Below are positions 33,266 through 38,532 of a stretch of DNA of 38,532 nt, piece by piece (the stretch's first letter is position 1; the number at the start of each line of letters is the position of its first letter). The DNA is from Pseudomonas sp. UYIF39 (GTDB lineage Bacteria; Pseudomonadota; Gammaproteobacteria; Pseudomonadales; Pseudomonadaceae). A program made the translations under genes and the position numbers. The stretch spans positions 1-38,532 of the forward strand of contig NZ_JALBYU010000036.1 of the NCBI RefSeq assembly GCF_029963765.1, read 5' to 3'. The notes beneath the pieces are model-generated. The model made no database searches, was not told where the DNA came from, and was given only the letters and a program-made list of their open reading frames with translations.

Positions 33266-33302
33266 CGACTTTCGCGCGAAAGCGCCTGCAGGTCTTGCGA
33301 AC

Positions 33303-34361
33303 ATGACGCAGATTTCCGAACGCCTTCTGGTTCAAGCCCACCTCGACGCCAAGCAGCCCAAGCCGCTGACCGCCGAGGAGGAGGCCTATTACCGTGCCGC
33401 CATCGCTGCCGAGCTCAAGGCTCAGGACGCGGTGCTGGTTGCTCACTTCTATTGCGATCCGGTCATTCAGGCCCTGGCCGAAGAAACCGGAGGCTGTGTC
33501 TCCGACTCGCTGGAGATGGCCCGCTTCGGCAATGCTCACCCGGCCAAGACCGTGGTGGTCGCCGGTGTGAAGTTCATGGGCGAGACCGCCAAAATCCTCA
33601 ACCCTGAAAAACGCATCCTGATGCCAACCCTGGAAGCCACCTGCTCGCTGGACCTGGGTTGCCCGGTGGACGAGTTCTCGGCGTTCTGCGATCAGCACCC
33701 GGAACGTACCGTGGTGGTGTATGCCAACACGTCTGCGGCGGTCAAAGCCCGGGCGGATTGGGTGGTGACGTCCAGCTGCGCGCTGGAAATCGTCGAAAGC
33801 CTGATGGATAACGGCGAGACCATCATCTGGGGCCCGGACAAACACCTGGGCACCTACATCCAGCGCCAGACCGGCGCGGACATGCTGCTGTGGGACGGTG
33901 CCTGTATCGTTCACGAAGAGTTCAAGTCCAAGCAGCTCGAAGACATGAAGGCGCTGTACCCGGACGCAGCGATTCTGGTGCATCCGGAGTCGCCGACGTC
34001 GGTGATCGAGTTGGCGGATGCCGTCGGCTCTACCAGTCAGTTGATTGCGGCAGCGCAGAGCCTGCCGAACAAGACCTTTATCGTCGCCACTGATCGCGGC
34101 ATCTTCTACAAGATGCAGCAGCTGTGCCCGGACAAGGTCTTCATCGAGGCGCCAACGGCCGGTAACGGCGCAGCATGCCGTAGTTGCGCACATTGCCCGT
34201 GGATGGCGATGAATACCCTTGAGCGCACGCTCAAGAGCTTGAAGGAAGGGACTAACGAGATCTTTGTCGATCCCGCGCTGATTCCACAAGCGATTCGGCC
34301 GCTCAAACGCATGCTCGACTTCACGCAGGCAGCACGAATGAAATTGGCCGGCAACGCATGA
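33303..34361 (+). CDS. nadA: Quinolinate synthase NadA
   Basis: Condenses iminoaspartate with dihydroxyacetone phosphate to quinolinate in de novo NAD synthesis. It has 352 residues. The three [4Fe-4S] cysteine ligands are C114 (LEATCSLDLGC), C201 (WDGACIVHE) and C298 within the C-RSC-AHC cluster (292, 295, 298). The N-terminal AHFYCDPVIQALAE substrate motif is present. The ATG at 33303 is the family start; the upstream ribosome site is weak (GCAGG). No nadB or nadC is adjacent. A strong bidirectional terminator follows. Confidence 0.97.
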   Translation: MTQISERLLVQAHLDAKQPKPLTAEEEAYYRAAIAAELKAQDAVLVAHFYCDPVIQALAEETGGCVSDSLEMARFGNAHPAKTVVVAGVKFMGETAKILNPEKRILMPTLEATCSLDLGCPVDEFSAFCDQHPERTVVVYANTSAAVKARADWVVTSSCALEIVESLMDNGETIIWGPDKHLGTYIQRQTGADMLLWDGACIVHEEFKSKQLEDMKALYPDAAILVHPESPTSVIELADAVGSTSQLIAAAQSLPNKTFIVATDRGIFYKMQQLCPDKVFIEAPTAGNGAACRSCAHCPWMAMNTLERTLKSLKEGTNEIFVDPALIPQAIRPLKRMLDFTQAARMKLAGNA

Positions 34362-34381
34362 TTCGCCGTCAGTGAGCCAAA

Positions 34382-34412
34382 AAAAACGCCCCGATTTGAT
34401 CGGGGCGTTTTT
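34382..34412. terminator. Bidirectional terminator between nadA and the RDD gene
   Basis: A perfect 14-bp stem AAAAACGCCCCGAT/ATCGGGGCGTTTTT with a TTG loop. The A-run and T-run allow termination from both sides. Confidence 0.95.
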
Positions 34413-34424
34413 GCATCTGCTGGA

Positions 34425-34913
34425 TTACTTGGTTTTCTTTGGGATCCGCACGAGCTGGGTATTGGAGTACATGTCATGCCAGCTACGTTTTTGTTTGTCG
34501 AACAGCGACCAGAAGAAACCCAGACCGACGCACAGCAAGGATGCGATCGACACCACAAAGCGCAGCAACGCCTGCCACAGGCTGATGGATGAACCGTCGG
34601 CGTTTTGCACGCGTATGCACCAGACCTGCATGCCCAAGGTCTGGCCGGACCAGGTCCAGAATTTGGCGAAGAAGCCGAACAGCACAAACAGCAGCACCGT
34701 CGATAGCAACGGATCACCGTCCAGCGCGCCAGCTTCGGTCAGGCTGCGCATTTTGTCTTCGCCGATGATCGCCATCTGGATCATCTTGTAAATGCCGCTG
34801 GTGACGATCAGCAGGGCGGTACACAGCAAGAAGTCGTAGAACATCGCTGCCAGGCGGCGACCCAGGCTCACGGCGGGAAAGTCGCCCTCGGGTTTGAGCA
34901 GGTGTTTCGACAT
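34425..34913 (-). CDS. RDD family membrane protein
   Basis: A 162-residue inner-membrane protein. The first helix (about 19-41) begins with the family signature: RRLAAMFYDFLLC, with Arg then Asp. A second helix lies near 65-90 (LLSTVLLFVLFGFFAKFWTWS), then QTLGMQVWCIRVQ and a third helix near 115-140 (FVVSIASLLCVGLGFFWSLF), ending KRSWHDMYSNTQLVRIP. This is the complete RDD layout; some members act in Na+/H+ exchange, but most have no known role. I chose the ATG at 34913 (MSKHLLKPEGD) because AGAGG lies six to seven bases upstream. An ATG ten codons earlier has no ribosome site. It stands between two strong terminators as a single-gene unit. Confidence 0.88.
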   Translation of the reverse strand: MSKHLLKPEGDFPAVSLGRRLAAMFYDFLLCTALLIVTSGIYKMIQMAIIGEDKMRSLTEAGALDGDPLLSTVLLFVLFGFFAKFWTWSGQTLGMQVWCIRVQNADGSSISLWQALLRFVVSIASLLCVGLGFFWSLFDKQKRSWHDMYSNTQLVRIPKKTK

Positions 34914-34963
34914 GGCAGCCTCTGGACGGAAAAAAGAAGCCATTTTACGGATTTACGCGCACA

Positions 34964-34997
34964 AAAAAGCCCCTGATGTCAGCATCAGGGGCTTTTT
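34964..34997. terminator. Bidirectional terminator between the RDD and csp genes
   Basis: A perfect 15-bp stem AAAAAGCCCCTGATG/CATCAGGGGCTTTTT with loop TCAG. It ends the leftward csp transcript 12 bases after its stop codon; the RDD gene starts beyond it. Confidence 0.94.
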
Positions 34998-35009
34998 CGT
35001 TACAGAAGA

Positions 35010-35222
35010 TTAACCTTCTGCTTGTACCTCGTCAGCCTGCATGCCTTTCTGGCCTTGCACAGCAACGAAAGTCACTTTTTGGCCTTCTTTCAGGCTCTTG
35101 AAGCCGTTGCCCTGAATAGCGCGGAAGTGCACGAACAGATCCGGACCGCTTTCTGGAGTGATAAAACCAAAACCTTTCTCGTCGTTAAACCACTTGACGG
35201 TACCGCTCTGACGTGTGGACAT
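35010..35222 (-). CDS. Cold-shock protein (CspA family)
   Basis: A 70-residue single cold-shock domain and RNA chaperone that melts secondary structure. RNP1 is KGFGFI (16-21) and RNP2 is LFVHF (29-33). The sequence starts MSTRQSGTVKWFNDE and ends MQADEVQAEG. The ribosome site AAAGGAA lies seven to eight bases before the ATG. A candidate promoter 160-190 bases upstream implies a leader of about 155 nt, the long 5'UTR usual for cold-inducible csp genes. Which paralogue (CapB, CspD and so on) cannot be named with certainty. Confidence 0.95.
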   Translation of the reverse strand: MSTRQSGTVKWFNDEKGFGFITPESGPDLFVHFRAIQGNGFKSLKEGQKVTFVAVQGQKGMQADEVQAEG

Positions 35223-35385
35223 TTCTTATTCCTTTGACGCGAAAAATTAATGACAGTCTCCTTCTTTTGAAAGAGTACTGGGGCTGGTTGCAGGAGAGTA
35301 AGAAGACGTCGAACGGGATGTAGCTAACTTGTAGGCTACTGCCCAGGTCACGATTCCAAGCGACCCATGCAAACACAGTGAACAA

Positions 35386-35415
35386 ACTCTACGCCAACTA
35401 CGGGAGAAAAAACAA
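35386..35415 (-). promoter_or_regulatory. Candidate csp promoter
   Basis: On the minus strand TTGTTT (35415-35410) and TAGAGT (35391-35386) are separated by 18 bp. The -35 overlaps the T-run of the terminator upstream. The transcript would have a leader of about 155 nt. Confidence 0.5.
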
Positions 35416-35429
35416 GCCCTGTGGAGGGC
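35404..35429 (-). terminator. Rho-independent terminator on the minus strand, after gcvT
   Basis: Read leftward: GCCCT-CCAC-AGGGC (35429-35416), then TTGTTTTTT. It would stop any transcript running on from gcvT before the csp promoter. Confidence 0.6.
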
Positions 35430-35564
35430 CCGGATTTGCTCGCGCTGAGGCGTTTATGCCGCAACTAGTGTTGGCTTATGCAATCGCTGTGTTCAATTGT
35501 TTTCGATCGTTATAAGCAACGTTCATAACCGAAGCTTGCAGGTAAAGTGATGCACTGTTTTATG

Positions 35565-35604
35565 GCGGTTGCGTTACACATTAGTGCGCTGTTAACGCAA
35601 CCGC
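35565..35604. repeat. 12-bp perfect stem-loop beyond gcvT
   Basis: GCGGTTGCGTTA (35565-35576) and TAACGCAACCGC (35593-35604) flank a 16-nt loop, 21 bases beyond the gcvT stop. No T-run follows on the minus strand, so it looks like an mRNA 3'-end stabiliser or repeat rather than a classic terminator. Confidence 0.75.
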
Positions 35605-35625
35605 GTTACTTATAGAAACAGTCAA

Positions 35626-36750
35626 TCAGCCGCGGTAGTAGCGTTGTGGAACAAATGGCATTTTGCTTACAAGCAAAGGCACCTTTTTCCCACGAACAAT
35701 CGCCCATACCGGCGTATCGAGAGCGATATAAGCACTGTCGACGTAACCCATCGCCAAAGGGCCGCCAAGGGTCGGACCGAAGCCGCCACTGCAAACCGCA
35801 CCAATGATGTCGCCTGCTTCATTGACGATCTCTGCGCCTTCGCGCACCGGCGTACGTTCCTGAGGCAACAGGCCTACGCGCTTGCGGCTGACCCCGGCTT
35901 GTTGCTGTCCGAATACGGTTTCTGCGCCAGGGAAGCCGCCGGCACGTGCGCCATCAGCGCGACGAGGCTTGGAGATGGCCCACAGCAGGCTTGCTTCAAT
36001 CGGGGTGGTCTCGGTGTTCATGTCGTGGCCGTAGAGGCACAGGCCGGCTTCCAGACGCAGGGAGTCGCGAGCGCCAAGGCCGATGGCCGCCACTTCAGGT
36101 TCGGCCAGCAGGGCGCGAGCCAGGGCTTCGGCGTTGGCGGCCGGCACGGAGATTTCGTAACCGTCTTCACCGGTATAGCCCGAGCGGCTGACAAAGCAGT
36201 CCACGCCCAGCAGTTTCACGCGGGCGAACTGCATGAAGGTCATCTTCGCGACTTCAGGCGCCAGGCGCGCGAGCACGGTGACGGCGGCCGGACCTTGCAG
36301 CGCCAACAGTGCGCGCTCTTCAAACAGCGGCTCGATCGTGCACTGGTCGCCGATGTGTTCGCGCAGATGCGCCAGGTCTTGATCCTTGCAGGCGGCGTTG
36401 ACCACCAGGAACAGTTCGTCGTTACCCAGGTTGGCAACCATCAGGTCGTCGAGGATGCCGCCGGTCTCGTTGGTGAACATCGCGTAACGTTGCATGCCCA
36501 CCGGCAGGTCGATGATGTCCACCGGTACCAGTGTTTCCATCGCCTTGGCGGCATTGGCGCCGGTCAGGCGGATCTGGCCCATGTGCGAGACATCGAACAG
36601 CCCGGCCTGATCACGGGTGTGCTGGTGTTCTTTCATCACGCCGAGCGGGTATTGCACTGGCATGTCGTAGCCGGCAAACGGCACCATGCGGGCGCCGAGT
36701 TCGATGTGCAGTGCGTGCAGCGGGGTTTTCGACAGTTGTTCGGTGGACAT
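35626..36750 (-). CDS. gcvT: Aminomethyltransferase (glycine cleavage T protein)
   Basis: Transfers the methylene carbon from aminomethyl-lipoyl GcvH to tetrahydrofolate, releasing ammonia. It has 374 residues. The start is MSTEQLSKTPLHALHIE; the folate-binding core includes ARMVPFAGYDMPVQY, FDVSHMGQIRL, SRSGYTGEDGYEI and RDSLRLEAGLCLYGHD; the C-terminal barrel ends VPQRYYRG. The ATG at 36750 has CAGGAG upstream. It lies 38 bp after sdaA, with gcvP upstream of that, so the minus-strand order is gcvP, sdaA, gcvT. The reading frame open beyond the ATG is antisense noise. Confidence 0.96.
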   Translation of the reverse strand: MSTEQLSKTPLHALHIELGARMVPFAGYDMPVQYPLGVMKEHQHTRDQAGLFDVSHMGQIRLTGANAAKAMETLVPVDIIDLPVGMQRYAMFTNETGGILDDLMVANLGNDELFLVVNAACKDQDLAHLREHIGDQCTIEPLFEERALLALQGPAAVTVLARLAPEVAKMTFMQFARVKLLGVDCFVSRSGYTGEDGYEISVPAANAEALARALLAEPEVAAIGLGARDSLRLEAGLCLYGHDMNTETTPIEASLLWAISKPRRADGARAGGFPGAETVFGQQQAGVSRKRVGLLPQERTPVREGAEIVNEAGDIIGAVCSGGFGPTLGGPLAMGYVDSAYIALDTPVWAIVRGKKVPLLVSKMPFVPQRYYRG

Positions 36751-36788
36751 ATTCAGCTCCTGAAAAAGTGTGCAGATGCGCGTAAGCA

Positions 36789-38165
<1,377 letters not shown>

Positions 38166-38222
38166 GGTTGTTCTCCGGTTTCTTGTTATAGGAATTCGCG
38201 GAATCAGGTGTTTTGCACAGGC

Positions 38223-38318
38223 CCCTGTGGGAGCGAGCTTGCTCGCGATAGCAGACTGACATTCACCATCAATGTCGACTGAAAGACCGCTATCGCGAGC
38301 AAGCTCGCTCCCACAGGG
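38223..38318. repeat. REPIN, short-arm type, between gcvP and sdaA
   Basis: Two perfect 30-nt inverted arms (38223-38252 and 38289-38318) around a 36-nt centre containing AATGTCGACTGAAAGACC. It lies inside a presumptive operon (both flanking genes leftward), so it could reduce sdaA-gcvT expression relative to gcvP. Confidence 0.9.
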
Positions 38319-38365
38319 TTTTGTGGTGTTCTTGAGTGGGGCGGGATTAACCGCCCCACACTGTT

Positions 38366-38532
38366 TTAAGCGTAGCTTTCGATCGACGGGCAGGCGCAGA
38401 TCAGGTTGCGGTCGCCAAACACGTTGTCGACGCGACCGACCGGTGGCCAGTACTTGCCTTCGATCAGCGACGCAACCGGATACACCGCTTGCTCACGGCT
38501 GTACGGATGCGTCCACTCGCCGACGATTTCCG
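38366..38532 (-). CDS. gcvP: Glycine dehydrogenase (decarboxylating), C-terminal end only
   Basis: The last 55 codons of the P protein of the glycine cleavage system, cut by the window edge. The readable end runs EIVGEWTHPYSREQAVYPVA ... YWPPVGRVDNVFGDRNLICACPSIESYA, the standard GcvP C-terminus. The protein is the PLP enzyme that decarboxylates glycine and loads the aminomethyl group on GcvH. The stop TAA is at 38366-38368. There is no glyA between it and sdaA. Confidence 0.95.
   Translation of the reverse strand, partial: EIVGEWTHPYSREQAVYPVASLIEGKYWPPVGRVDNVFGDRNLICACPSIESYA

Larger units (their letters stand above)
35223..35625. other. csp leader and gcvT 3' region
   Basis: No gene is seen in these 403 bp. 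From right to left: a 12-bp perfect hairpin just after gcvT (35565-35604), an AT-rich stretch, a minus-strand terminator (35404-35429), the csp promoter (35386-35415) and its leader of about 155 nt, which contains an extra GAAGGAG (35263-35269) 40 bases before the csp start. Confidence 0.6.

Overview
The window is ordinary chromosome from a fluorescens-group Pseudomonas (not P. aeruginosa). The evidence is: moderately high GC with gammaproteobacterial gene content; a PctA-type amino-acid chemoreceptor; an OprD porin; a Nudix-TenI MutT fusion; the order ruvCAB-ybgC-tolQRAB-pal-cpoB-queE-queC-tRNA-Lys; and the REP/REPIN repeats (core GTGGGAGCGAGC plus its mirror) typical of that group. No phage, insertion sequence, CRISPR array or defence island is visible.

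Layout. (1) 96-4244: chemoreceptor (-), HerA-like ATPase (+), helicase loader DciA (-). (2) 4552-10387: secA, argJ, a glutathione S-transferase and a MutT-like fusion, all (+). (3) 10537-14120: cobalamin adenosyltransferase, an orphan sensor kinase and a PanE-like reductase, all (-). (4) 14262-15740: yajQ and an MscS channel (+). From memory, blocks 1 (dciA) to 4 resemble the P. aeruginosa PA4405-PA4394 neighbourhood. (5) 15805-22519: oprD (-), a 915-bp regulatory gap, a HIT protein and slyX (+), a membrane/cold-shock fusion (-), a gap where related genomes carry dps, then an RHH protein, an FmdB zinc ribbon and aspS. (6) 22643-32892: pmpR, ruvCAB, the Tol-Pal operon, queE and queC. Blocks 5 and 6 resemble PA0958-PA0976, so the mscS/oprD boundary joins two segments that are far apart in P. 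aeruginosa. (7) 32956-38532: tRNA-Lys(TTT), nadA, an RDD membrane protein (-), a cold-shock protein (-), and gcvT, sdaA and the end of gcvP (-).

Working units. tolQRAB-pal-cpoB with ybgC forms the envelope-constriction machine. ruvCAB is the Holliday-junction resolvasome. queE/queC make preQ0 for queuosine. gcvP-sdaA-gcvT is a glycine/serine catabolic operon. secA, the porin and Tol-Pal are envelope housekeeping.

I found no new multi-gene system. The most interesting signals are regulatory or relate to genome dynamics: a 21-bp-spaced TGTCGC direct repeat upstream of oprD that fits the Pseudomonas ArgR site, with two inverted repeats near the promoter; an apparent dps remnant; a GTAGGA motif cluster in front of a good sigma-70 promoter; REPINs with two arm lengths, covarying arms and one chimera; several unexplained hairpins; and an apparently empty tRNA-Lys integration hot spot. 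Comparisons with P. aeruginosa locus order are from memory and were not checked against a database.
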